A stretch of DNA of 64,000 bases from Sphingobacterium sp. GVS05A (lineage in GTDB: Bacteria > Bacteroidota > Bacteroidia > Sphingobacteriales > Sphingobacteriaceae). Positions 1 to 6,935 of the stretch are shown piece by piece (position 1 is the stretch's first letter; every line of letters starts with the position of its first letter). The position numbers and the translations under genes are program-made. Where the stretch lies: contig NZ_JAHXYR010000001.1 of the NCBI RefSeq assembly GCF_019969845.1, positions 496,001 through 560,000 of the forward strand, read 5' to 3'. The notes below the pieces were generated by a model. The model was not told where the DNA came from. It saw nothing but the letters and a program-made list of their open reading frames with translations, and did not search any database.

Positions 1-59
1 ATAGTTCCCGGTGACAGGTTTAATTGCTTTCCAATCTCTTTTAAGGTAATTCTTTTCAT
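1..59 (-). CDS. LacI-family transcriptional regulator, N-terminal fragment
   Basis: Only the first 19 codons lie in the window; the gene runs off the left edge. They read MKRITLKEIGKQLNLSPGT and the next codon begins AT. This matches the opening helix-turn-helix of LacI/GalR repressors (family pattern: ITxKDIAxxLxxSxxTVSRAL). Such proteins bind operator DNA as dimers and are released or engaged by a sugar-like ligand; the ligand cannot be guessed here. Upstream, a TTTG and a TATCTTTA element 18 bases apart on the minus strand could be its promoter, with one mismatch to TAnnTTTG. Alternatives are few because the HTH start is distinctive, but the rest of the protein is unseen. Confidence 0.72.
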   Translation of the reverse strand, partial: MKRITLKEIGKQLNLSPGT

Positions 60-323
60 GTTCTCTTTCCTCTCCATTTCTTATCATTGTTCATGCGCTA
101 TTCGCTATTGAATAGGGCATGATTTATTTTTATGAATGCTGCTTCGCAGGTTTAATTGTACTCAGATGATGAATTATTAAATTATAAAGATAACATAAAA
201 AAGAGGTTTTCAAATGGAGTTTGCAAAAACCGGTAGTAATTCAATGTAAAAGACTTATCTATGGGAGTTGAGGAGGAGGATCTAGATAAAAGGAGGTCGA
301 AGTGGAAAATGAACAGAGGGTCT
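60..323. other. intergenic region upstream of the LacI-family gene
   Basis: No supportable gene is seen. A short frame at 259-342 (27 codons, opening MGVEEEDLDK) lies in a purine-rich stretch and has no protein-like features. The segment probably holds only the promoter of the leftward LacI-family gene. Confidence 0.4.
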
Positions 324-352
324 GGAATCTTTCAATTTTCATGAAAGATTCC
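324..352 (-). terminator. hairpin downstream of the 57-residue lipoprotein gene
   Basis: An exact 11-base inverted repeat (GGAATCTTTCA, 7-base loop, TGAAAGATTCC) lies 11 bases past the stop of the minus-strand lipoprotein gene. No clear T-run follows on the minus strand, so it may act as an mRNA 3' end or a weak terminator. Confidence 0.4.
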
Positions 353-362
353 TTCCTGCATA

Positions 363-536
363 TTATTTAGACCCGCCGAAAAGCTTACTGATTAGCCAGA
401 TGACAAGCGCAACGACAACAACAACGATGAGTATACCTGTCCAAACACCGGCTTTAAAAATACTCTCTATCACAGAGCAACTTGTCATTAATAATAGCGT
501 ACTTGACATCAAGGAGAAAGGCACTATTTTTTTCAT
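363..536 (-). CDS. small predicted membrane lipoprotein, 57 aa
   Basis: The frame encodes a 57-residue protein. An N-terminal signal segment (residues 1-19) ends at a lipobox-like LMTSC with Cys20. After a short linker with FKAGVWTGI comes one very hydrophobic helix (about residues 34-50) and a basic tail. Small lipoproteins with the pattern C-S-V-x-E-x-I-F-K-A-G-V-W-T-G are widespread in Bacteroidota and are often labelled, on weak grounds, as phosphatidate cytidylyltransferase; nothing here resembles that enzyme. Function is unknown. It stands alone and is transcribed leftward, away from the toxin-like region. Confidence 0.72.
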   Translation of the reverse strand: MKKIVPFSLMSSTLLLMTSCSVIESIFKAGVWTGILIVVVVVALVIWLISKLFGGSK

Positions 537-611
537 AATGGATCTATTATTTGTTTTCTATATAATAACGACAATTTAAAATGCAAATAGTTTTCAATAT
601 ATCTCGCGAAT
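537..611. other. short AT-rich spacer
   Basis: This stretch lies between the lipoprotein start and the first repeat copy. It presumably contains the lipoprotein promoter. No other feature was recognised. Confidence 0.35.
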
Positions 612-695
612 AGCTCAGTTTTATGGTTTCTGTGCACCTTACTGAGTCTCCTATGGATCGAATTTGGCTAGCCATTCTTTCCAATTCCTTTAGTT
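612..695 (+). repeat. diverged direct repeat, copy A
   Basis: About 85 bases align almost without gaps to 1558-1643. Both copies share GCTCAGT, then TGAG, TGGATCGAA, TGGC and TTCTTT blocks in the same order. Many differences are C/T transitions. The two copies bracket the toxin-like remnant and the immunity-like gene. No open frame spans the element. It may be an old flank of an inserted segment. Confidence 0.5.
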
Positions 696-775
696 ATTCA
701 ACGTGAATATAGCATTCTGGAGAGTCTAATGGGGGTTGGTCGAGTTGTTAGAGGGGTTAAACTTGAATCGGCTCC

Positions 776-1030
776 TGTATTAGCTTAAGAGGTATTGATC
801 ACTTTAAAAGGGCCGGAAGTACGCTGGGGCTTTCGATAAAACTCAAGTTAAATAGTCGAGTAGCTAAGTTTTTTGAAAAAATTGATGTTACCGATATTTT
901 AATAAGTTGATGTGGGAAATTTGGGTAATTTAGAAAAATAATACAAGATGGGAAGGAGCATGGAAGCCTTAAATCTGTTGATGATTATCTGCAAAGAAAT
1001 AATGTGAGTATGGATGTAAATTATAGATAA
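776..1030 (+). pseudogene. decayed C-terminal segment of a possible polymorphic toxin
   Basis: One reading frame stays protein-like for about 84 codons but has no start and two internal stops (TGA at 908-910, TAA at 926-928). Before the stops it reads RGIDHFKRAGSTLGLSIKLK and then FFEKIDVTDILIS. After them it reads FRKIIQDGKEHG, SLKSVDDYLQRN and NVSMDVNYR, ending at TAA 1028-1030. The frame is the same on both sides, so single substitutions could explain the decay. The compact charged tail, directly followed 6 bases later by a small acidic protein gene, resembles a toxin C-terminal domain with its immunity gene. No specific toxin family is recognised. Confidence 0.45.
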
Positions 1031-1036
1031 AATCTA

Positions 1037-1492
1037 ATGAATTTAAAATCATTTATAAATAGAGAAATTTTGCGAATAGAAAATGATCTAAATATTGGTT
1101 TACTTAAATCAGGTGTAGAATCATTAGTAAAGAAAGAGGTGATTTATGGAAAAAAGAACAACTTTATACTTCATTCGCTCGAAGGAGGTAAAAAAGAAAT
1201 ATTTACGTTTTCTATATCATATACGTTTAAAGAGGATGTAGAGGATGAGAATGGACAGCGACCTAATGATATAACTTTAAGCATCATACTGCAAATCGAT
1301 GATGATAAGAGTTATAAACTTAATCGAGAAATTATTTTTGGAACTGGGATGGATGATATTGAGTTCGAAGTGATAGAAATATCTGACATAACCAATGTTA
1401 GCTTTGAACAAAGGTTCAATTTTGATGAACTTAGGAGTGTTTTTGAAGTAAGTGTTGTGAGTTTTATTAAGTTACTACAGCTCGAACTCTGA
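1037..1492 (+). CDS. hypothetical protein, candidate immunity protein, 151 aa
   Basis: This intact frame encodes a soluble acidic protein without signal peptide or membrane segment. It has alternating hydrophobic and charged strands (for example IFTFSISYTF, ITLSIILQI, FEVIEISDI). No named family is recognised. Its position 6 bases after the toxin-like pseudogene, its small size and its acidity are typical of immunity proteins that remain after their toxin has decayed. The mRNA likely ends at the hairpin and T-run at 1504-1537. The immunity role is inferred from context only. Confidence 0.55.
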   Translation: MNLKSFINREILRIENDLNIGLLKSGVESLVKKEVIYGKKNNFILHSLEGGKKEIFTFSISYTFKEDVEDENGQRPNDITLSIILQIDDDKSYKLNREIIFGTGMDDIEFEVIEISDITNVSFEQRFNFDELRSVFEVSVVSFIKLLQLEL

Positions 1493-1503
1493 GCTGTCTA
1501 AAC

Positions 1504-1537
1504 AAAAAAAAGCTAATCTTGCGATTAGTTTTTTTTT
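1504..1537 (+). terminator. intrinsic terminator after the immunity-like gene
   Basis: AGCTAATC, loop TTGC, GATTAGTT and a run of nine T follow the stop by about 12 bases. The same hairpin core recurs at 1646-1680 after tRNA-Lys, so this is probably a copy of the tRNA terminator. Confidence 0.7.
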
Positions 1538-1540
1538 GGG

Positions 1541-1643
1541 GTGATCCCGCTGGGATTGGCTCAGTCCCACAGTTCCCGAGCATATTCTTGAGCCCCATTG
1601 GATCGAACCTGGCCGACCCTTCTTTAGAATCCTAGTATCCTTA
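1541..1643. repeat. partial copy of tRNA-Lys 3' end plus diverged repeat copy B
   Basis: GTGATCCCGCTGGGATT (1541-1557) equals the last 17 bases of the intact tRNA-Lys gene (1685-1701, minus strand). The copy is preceded by a copy of the tRNA terminator, as at the intact gene. From 1558 the sequence leaves tRNA homology and instead matches copy A at 612-695. Duplicated tRNA 3' ends are the usual scar of site-specific integration, which suggests an att-like remnant. Confidence 0.5.
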
Positions 1644-1645
1644 AA

Positions 1646-1680
1646 CAAGAAAAGCTAATCTTGCGACTAGCTTTTTTCTT
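1646..1680 (-). terminator. terminator of tRNA-Lys
   Basis: Read on the minus strand, AAAGCTAGTC, GCAA, GATTAGCTTT forms a stem with one G-U pair and ends in a T-rich tail. It lies directly after the tRNA 3' end. Confidence 0.65.
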
Positions 1681-1684
1681 TTGG

Positions 1685-1757
1685 TGATCCCGCTGGGATT
1701 CGAACCCAGGACCCATACATTAAAAGTGTATTGCTCTACCAGCTGAGCTACGGAATC
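1685..1757 (-). tRNA. tRNA-Lys (anticodon TTT)
   Basis: The minus strand folds as a complete cloverleaf. The acceptor arms GATTCCG and CGGGATC pair with one G-U. The D-arm contains AGCTCAGCTGGTAGAGC. The anticodon stem ATACA/TGTAT encloses CTTTTAA, giving anticodon TTT. The T-arm is CTGGG TTCGAAT CCCAG. The discriminator is A, and the next bases are CCA, so CCA appears to be encoded. It is followed by its own hairpin terminator. Confidence 0.95.
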
Positions 1758-1875
1758 CTTTCTATTTTTGAAAGTGATGCAAAGGTATAATTTCTTTCGA
1801 TATGCTCCAAATTATTGGTTTTAAAATTTGCTTTATCGGCGGTAACTGTCTAATAAATAAAAAGATTATTTTTTA

Positions 1876-2736
1876 CTAGCCCCTCTTTTTTGCATGAATT
1901 ATCCTGTTAGCACCATTGATATCCTTGATAAGCTGAACCTGATCGAAGCCTTTTTTCTCTATGAGTTCCTTTGTTTCCGGTCCCAGGTATTGATTAATCT
2001 CAAAATAAAGATCGCCATTAGGTACCAAATGTTTTAATGCAAAAGAGGAAATTACATCATAAAAGATCAATGGTGCACTTTCTTCAATGAATAAAGCGAG
2101 CTCAGGTTCGTAAGCTATTACGTTCTGTTGCATATACTGTTTTTCATTTGGCGTAATATAGGGGGGATTGGAGACGATAATATCGTATCGTTGGTCTGAA
2201 AAAACGTAATCCCATTCTAAAATATCGGCATTGATGAAATGAATGGTTTCCCCTAGTCGTTGCGCATTTTTTTTGGCGGTATTGATGGCTTCTTTGGAAA
2301 TATCCACTGTGGCCACCTGGGCCTGATTTAGGTGCTTTGATAAAATAATAGGAATGCACCCCGAACCAGTTCCAATATCAATGACCTTTAACCCAAATGA
2401 GCTAGCGTGTTTTTTTATGATTAAATCAACAAGTTCCTCTGTTTCTTGTCTCGGTATCAGAACCGATTCATTTACTTCGAAAAATTCCCCATAAAAATCG
2501 GCCTTACTTAAAATATATTGAATAGGCTTGTTTTTTTTGAGATCCTGAACGATGTCCCGAAAGCGAATAGCATCCAATTCTGATACTAAATCCCCTTTTT
2601 TCAATTGATATCCTATTCTTTTTATACCCAATAGTTCTTCCACAACAAGTAGAAATATGGATTTTATTTCGTCCTTGTCATATATGGAATTTAATTCATG
2701 TTGAAACGTTAATTCGAAATCTTGAAGTATTCTCAT
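1876..2736 (-). CDS. prmC: peptide chain release factor N5-glutamine methyltransferase PrmC
   Basis: PrmC methylates the glutamine of the GGQ motif in release factors RF1 and RF2, using S-adenosylmethionine, and so speeds peptide release on the ribosome. The protein has 286 residues, the usual length. It has a helical N-terminal domain, the conserved IPRQETEEL segment near residue 94, the SAM-binding loop DIGTGSGC near 120-127, and the catalytic NPPY at 190-193. It is transcribed away from ribD with only 33 bases between the start codons. A TACCTTTG element ends 4 bases before the ATG, which suggests a transcript with little or no leader. Confidence 0.95.
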   Translation of the reverse strand: MRILQDFELTFQHELNSIYDKDEIKSIFLLVVEELLGIKRIGYQLKKGDLVSELDAIRFRDIVQDLKKNKPIQYILSKADFYGEFFEVNESVLIPRQETEELVDLIIKKHASSFGLKVIDIGTGSGCIPIILSKHLNQAQVATVDISKEAINTAKKNAQRLGETIHFINADILEWDYVFSDQRYDIIVSNPPYITPNEKQYMQQNVIAYEPELALFIEESAPLIFYDVISSFALKHLVPNGDLYFEINQYLGPETKELIEKKGFDQVQLIKDINGANRIIHAKKRG

Positions 2737-2740
2737 GCGT

Positions 2741-2765
2741 CAAAGGTACGATTTTCATAGATTTG
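2741..2765. promoter_or_regulatory. divergent -7 elements for prmC and ribD
   Basis: Two TAnnTTTG boxes face away from each other in the 33-base gap. TACCTTTG on the minus strand (2748-2741) ends 4 bases before prmC. TAGATTTG on the plus strand (2758-2765) ends 4 bases before the first ATG of ribD. Transcription would start at or next to the start codons. No good TTTG -33 element is seen at the normal spacing for either. Confidence 0.5.
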
Positions 2766-2769
2766 CATT

Positions 2770-3813
2770 ATGAATATGCACAGGCAATATATGCAACGCT
2801 GCTTGGATCTCGCTCAGCTAGGAGCCGGATCTGTCAGCCCCAACCCCATGGTGGGTGCAGTTATCGTTCATGACGACCAAATTATAGGGGAGGGGTATAC
2901 TTCCCCTTACGGAGGTCCTCATGCTGAAGTGAATGCTGTTAGTCAGGTGTTGGACAGGTACGGTGATACGGCAAAAGAATTATTGGCTGCAAGTACATTT
3001 TATGTAAGTCTTGAGCCTTGTGCACATTATGGTAAGACACCGCCTTGTGCGAATATGATCGCTGACCTAAAACCGCTGAAGGTTTTTATAGCTTGTTTGG
3101 ATCCTTATGCAAAGGTCAATGGGAAAGGTATTGAAATACTAAAAGAGGCTGGTATTGAGGTTGAAATTGGGCTTTTAGAGAAAGAAGCGATCTGGCTCAA
3201 CCGCCGTTTTTTTACACGAATTAGTCAACACCGCCCTTATGTTATTTTAAAATGGGCCCAATCTAAAGATGGCTTGATAGGTCAAGAGGATAAACAGGTT
3301 TGGATTAGCAACGCAGCTAGCCAACAATTGACTCATCGCTGGCGCGCAGAAGAGGATGCAATTTTAGTAGGGACAAATACTGCCCGGATTGACAATCCCA
3401 GTTTGACCGTTAGGCATTGGAAAGGTAAAAATCCAATCCGTGTGTTGATAGATCGAGATTTGGTCATTTCACCTGCGGCTAAGATTTTTGATGAAAAAGC
3501 TGATACCATTGTGTTTAATGCAAAAAAAACTGACTGGCAAGGCCATATTAAACATATTGAACTTGAAAACTATGGTCTCTATTTACCACAAAGCATTCTT
3601 TATCAATTGTACCTGATGGATGTGCAGTCTATTATCATTGAAGGCGGAGCGAAGACCCTACAAACATTTATTGATGCTGGTCTCTGGGATGAAGCAAGGG
3701 TATTTCAATCTGAGAAAGAACTGTATACTGGTATATCTGCTCCAAAATTAAATGGTAGGGTTCTTGAAAAACAAATGATTTCCAACGATTTGCTTGTAGT
3801 TTATGTGAAATGA
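2770..3813 (+). CDS. ribD: bifunctional riboflavin deaminase/reductase RibD
   Basis: RibD deaminates the pyrimidine product of GTP cyclohydrolase II and then reduces its ribose side chain, the second and third steps of riboflavin synthesis. The N-terminal deaminase domain (about residues 1-145) shows the zinc site HAE at 51-53, PC at 83-84 and PPC at 91-93. The C-terminal reductase domain contains AEEDAILVGTNTA and IIIEGGAKT. At 347 residues it has the normal length. The ATG at 2776 (MHRQYMQRC) is an equally good start and would leave a few bases of leader. ribF, which completes FAD synthesis, lies at 54007-54981. Confidence 0.95.
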   Translation: MNMHRQYMQRCLDLAQLGAGSVSPNPMVGAVIVHDDQIIGEGYTSPYGGPHAEVNAVSQVLDRYGDTAKELLAASTFYVSLEPCAHYGKTPPCANMIADLKPLKVFIACLDPYAKVNGKGIEILKEAGIEVEIGLLEKEAIWLNRRFFTRISQHRPYVILKWAQSKDGLIGQEDKQVWISNAASQQLTHRWRAEEDAILVGTNTARIDNPSLTVRHWKGKNPIRVLIDRDLVISPAAKIFDEKADTIVFNAKKTDWQGHIKHIELENYGLYLPQSILYQLYLMDVQSIIIEGGAKTLQTFIDAGLWDEARVFQSEKELYTGISAPKLNGRVLEKQMISNDLLVVYVK

Positions 3814-3884
3814 TTCCGATAAATTGTATATTTAGGAAATTATAAACCTTTGATCTGCAGGATCTAATTTTTTAGAATACAATT

Positions 3885-5168
3885 ATGGTGGTGACAGAAA
3901 ACTTAATGCAGTTTATCTGGAAACTACGGCTATTCAATACAATAGGATTGCTATCTAGTGATGGAGAGCCGTTGACTGTGATAAACCTTGGTCAGCATAA
4001 CCTGAACGCTGGGCCAGATTTTTTAATGTCTCATATCAGACTTGGAGACAAGGAATGGCATGGAAATATTGAAGTTCATATTCGTTCGTCGGACTGGGAT
4101 CGACACCAGCATCAGGATGATGTTGCTTATAATAATGTCATACTTCATGTTGTTTGGATAAATGATAAAATCATACACCGCAGGGATGGAAGTTTTATTC
4201 CGACGATCTTGCTTTCGGAATATGTAGATCCGCATTTACTCAATAAATATTCGACGATGATGAATGCGACAAACTGGATTCCTTGTCAGTCACAGCTTAG
4301 TTCTGTTGATTCGTTAAAGAAGACGATGTGGTTGGATGCCTTGTCTTATGAGCGCTTGGAAATGAAAGTTCAGGTGATCTTTGATTTGTTGGCTGATTAT
4401 GAAAATGATTGGGAGAAGGTTTTCTGGATCTGGATGTGTAGATGCATGGGGCTAAAGGTGAATGCTGAAGTATTTCAGGAGCTTGGAGAGAAGCTTCCAT
4501 TGACCTTATTACATAAATATCGTTCTGATATATTGAAGGTGGAAGCGATTTTTTTTGGAACGGGTGGCGTTTTACCCAGTGAAGGAGATGATGAATACGC
4601 TAATTCACTCTACAAAGAGTTTATTTATCAGCAGCGTATTCATGAAATTGTAGTGGTAAACGGGGGATGGAAAAAGTTGAGAATGAGACCTTATAATTTT
4701 CCTGAAATTCGAATCGCGCAGTTGGTCGCGTTGTTTAGTCAGAAATCATTAAGTCTTTCAACTATTTTAAGCTTAGAGAATGTTGAGGATGCAAGATCGT
4801 TGTTTAGTATAGAACCGTTAAATGAATATTGGAAGTGTCGTTTTTCATTAGGAGGAAAGGCGTCCATTGAACATTCTGGGAAAATAGGAAAAGGTACAAT
4901 TGATATTCTCCTTGTTAATGCAGTAGTACTCTTTCTTTTTGCTTATGGGAAGTATTATAGGATAGAGAAATATATCGACAGAGCTATCCACTTTATGGAG
5001 ACGCTACCTGCTGAAAAAAATACGATCGTAAAACGGTTTGAAGAATTCGAATGGGCTGCTGAAAATGCCTCTCAAAGCCAGGCAATATTACAGTTGAAGA
5101 AATTATACTGCGACAAGAAGCAATGTCTTCATTGTAGGATTGGTGCCGAAATTTTGAGAAGCGGTTAA
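3885..5168 (+). CDS. DUF2851 family protein
   Basis: The 427-residue protein matches the Bacteroidota-wide DUF2851 family: NAGPDF, then EWHGNIEVHIRSSDWDRHQH and YNNVILHVVW in the first 110 residues. The C-terminus has a Cys-rich end (YCDKKQCLHCRIG) that could bind a metal. There is no signal peptide or membrane segment, so it is probably cytoplasmic. The fold's conserved H/D/E residues hint at a nucleic-acid or hydrolase role, but no activity is established. Its stop codon overlaps the stop of the convergent ankyrin gene by a few bases, so the two mRNAs are antisense at their ends. Confidence 0.85.
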   Translation: MVVTENLMQFIWKLRLFNTIGLLSSDGEPLTVINLGQHNLNAGPDFLMSHIRLGDKEWHGNIEVHIRSSDWDRHQHQDDVAYNNVILHVVWINDKIIHRRDGSFIPTILLSEYVDPHLLNKYSTMMNATNWIPCQSQLSSVDSLKKTMWLDALSYERLEMKVQVIFDLLADYENDWEKVFWIWMCRCMGLKVNAEVFQELGEKLPLTLLHKYRSDILKVEAIFFGTGGVLPSEGDDEYANSLYKEFIYQQRIHEIVVVNGGWKKLRMRPYNFPEIRIAQLVALFSQKSLSLSTILSLENVEDARSLFSIEPLNEYWKCRFSLGGKASIEHSGKIGKGTIDILLVNAVVLFLFAYGKYYRIEKYIDRAIHFMETLPAEKNTIVKRFEEFEWAAENASQSQAILQLKKLYCDKKQCLHCRIGAEILRSG

Positions 5169-5815
5169 TTCGCAAGTATTTCGGCGATTTCTTTATATCC
5201 TTTTTCCAAAGCGAGGTCTGCTGGTGTAAATCCTGCTAGGTTGACAATTTGGGTGTCTGCGCCGAATTCCAATAAGGCTACAATGAAGTCGATATTTCCA
5301 TGTTGGGCAGCAAAATGTAATGCAGTTTCACCTGTTGCTTGGACTGCATTAACATCAGCATCGGCTTCAATAAGCATTTTACCGATTTCCTCATTATTAT
5401 TTGATGCAGCAATATGTAGGGGGTAAGCAAGCTGTTCGTTTCTACTAGCAACATTTGGGTTTACTTTCTTGGATAATAATAGACGGACGATATCAGCTTT
5501 GTTGAAATAGGTTGCAAGTGTCAACGGTGTAAAACCATGGGAAGACCATTCGTTGACAACAGATGGTGCCTGTTGGATAATTGCTTCCACGTAAGCGGTT
5601 AATCCTGCAGCACAGGCCTCGTGGATGGTCATCGACTTGGTGTGTTGTAAAAGTATCCGGATAATTTGCGGTTTGTTATAATAACATGCTAATAATAAGG
5701 GGGAAATGCCATGGCTGGTTGTCTCTTGTAATAATTCAGGGTTTCCGATCAATAATAGATCGATGTCGTGACTTTTTCCTTCTTCAATATATTGCTCTAA
5801 AACAGAAAGATTCAT
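5165..5815 (-). CDS. ankyrin-repeat protein
   Basis: The 216-residue protein is built almost wholly of ankyrin repeats of about 33 residues. Recognisable units include HGISPLLLACYYNKPQIIRI, GFTPLTLATYFNKADIVRLL, AYPLHIAASNNNEEIGKMLI and GETALHFAAQHGNIDFIVAL. Such proteins are binding scaffolds; the partner is unknown. The ATG at 5815 is preferred over an in-frame codon 28 codons upstream because MNLSVLEQYIEEG leads straight into the first repeat. No signal peptide is seen. It is convergent with the DUF2851 gene. Confidence 0.85.
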   Translation of the reverse strand: MNLSVLEQYIEEGKSHDIDLLLIGNPELLQETTSHGISPLLLACYYNKPQIIRILLQHTKSMTIHEACAAGLTAYVEAIIQQAPSVVNEWSSHGFTPLTLATYFNKADIVRLLLSKKVNPNVASRNEQLAYPLHIAASNNNEEIGKMLIEADADVNAVQATGETALHFAAQHGNIDFIVALLEFGADTQIVNLAGFTPADLALEKGYKEIAEILAN

Positions 5816-6020
5816 TTTCAAATATAATTGCGTAACTATTCCACTAAAATAGGTTTTATTAATGAAAATAACTGTTTGAATAGCGAATTTATTTCCCAAA
5901 TCAGCGTGCTGTAAATGGCCGGGAGATAAAATTTTAGAATAATTGGGATGGGAATAGGACTGAAATGGGCATTTTTTGGAAAATTTATATACACAAATGT
6001 GTAGTAATTCATAGAATATT

Positions 6021-6050
6021 TTTGAAAATTAAAAAGTAGATGTACTTTTG
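6021..6050 (+). promoter_or_regulatory. promoter of the short transcript before ubiX
   Basis: TTTG at 6021-6024 and TACTTTTG at 6043-6050 are 18 bases apart, close to the Bacteroidota sigma-ABfr consensus. The expected start is about 6056-6058, just inside the hairpin-forming segment. Confidence 0.55.
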
Positions 6051-6056
6051 TTAAGC

Positions 6057-6124
6057 CCCTCCCAAGGGCATGTTTTTCATAGGTAGATGTAGGGTCGAGT
6101 GTTTCTCACTTCGACCCTTTTTTT
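6057..6124 (+). ncRNA. candidate small RNA or attenuated leader upstream of ubiX
   Basis: Between the divergent ankyrin gene and ubiX a promoter-like pair is followed about 35 bases later by a strong intrinsic terminator. The terminator has GGGTCGA at 6092-6098, a loop containing a second short pairing (GTG/CAC), TCGACCC at 6111-6117, and seven T. A smaller hairpin, GCCC/GGGC, sits near the 5' end (6054-6068). No gene ends here on this strand, so the terminator must end a transcript that begins in this gap. This is either a roughly 68-base RNA or an attenuator that controls read-through into ubiX. It contains no convincing open frame. No known RNA family is recognised. Confidence 0.5.
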
Positions 6125-6150
6125 ATAGCTTTGTTTTATATTTAAAGGAA

Positions 6151-6720
6151 ATGTCCAAAAGAAAGATTGTTGTTGCTATTACAGGAGCTAGCGGCTCTAT
6201 ATATGCGAAGTTGTTGCTGGAAAAACTGAATTCACTAAAATCTCAGCTAGCTGAGGTCGGGATTGTGATGTCAAATAATGCGAAGGATGTGTGGCGGGCT
6301 GAATTGGGAGACGAGAGCTATCAAGATGTGCCTTTCAAGTTCTACGATAAAAATGATTTTTTTGCGCCATTTGCATCGGGTTCGGCGCGTTTTGACACTA
6401 TGATTGTCTGTCCTTGTTCTATGGGAACCCTTTCAAGAATTGCCTATGGAACTTCTTCAGATCTTACTACCCGTGCAGCGGATGTGATGTTAAAGGAAAG
6501 ACGAAAGCTTATTTTGGTTACGCGGGAGACACCATTAAGTATTATCCATATTCAGAATATGAAACTGGTTACGGAGGCTGGTGGAATTATTTGTCCCGCT
6601 TCTCCATCTTTCTATAGCCTGCCAAAAACTTTGGAGGAGTTGGCTGAGACTGTGGTCGATCGCATTTTAAGTTTAGCGAGATTTGATTTTAAACATTATC
6701 AGTGGGGAGAAAATTCCTAG
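6151..6720 (+). CDS. ubiX: UbiX-type flavin prenyltransferase
   Basis: UbiX joins dimethylallyl phosphate to FMN to make the prenylated flavin cofactor used by UbiD-type decarboxylases. The 189-residue protein starts MSKRKIVVAITGASGSIYA, with the flavin-binding GASGS, and later has CPCSMGTLSRIAYGTSSDLTTRAADV and the RKLILVTRETPLS segment typical of the family. An upstream in-frame start (6070) lies inside the terminator-containing region and is unlikely. It sits directly after the candidate small RNA, so its expression may depend on read-through of that terminator. Confidence 0.9.
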   Translation: MSKRKIVVAITGASGSIYAKLLLEKLNSLKSQLAEVGIVMSNNAKDVWRAELGDESYQDVPFKFYDKNDFFAPFASGSARFDTMIVCPCSMGTLSRIAYGTSSDLTTRAADVMLKERRKLILVTRETPLSIIHIQNMKLVTEAGGIICPASPSFYSLPKTLEELAETVVDRILSLARFDFKHYQWGENS

Positions 6721-6935
6721 GGAATGTTCACTGAAATCTATTTTTAGTGTTCTATAATAAAATTGTATTTTGTAACTTTGTTTCTCGAAATGAAGCAATC
6801 AAAAGCATCACGCGAAAAATCCGTTTATAGCTATACAATTTATAGCGATAAATTCGTTTTTTGTTTATCATCATGGAACACGCTACATGCTTCAACAGAC
6901 AATTTGTATCCTATTAATTTCAATCACATTCATAT

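Noticed and set aside
259..342. A 27-codon frame starting MGVEEEDLDK
   Set aside because: It is short, purine-rich and ends inside a hairpin; there is no supporting evidence.
4023..5175. Several 60-70 codon minus-strand frames inside the DUF2851 gene
   Set aside because: They lie opposite a full-length conserved gene, have no start signals and resemble no family; they are shadows.
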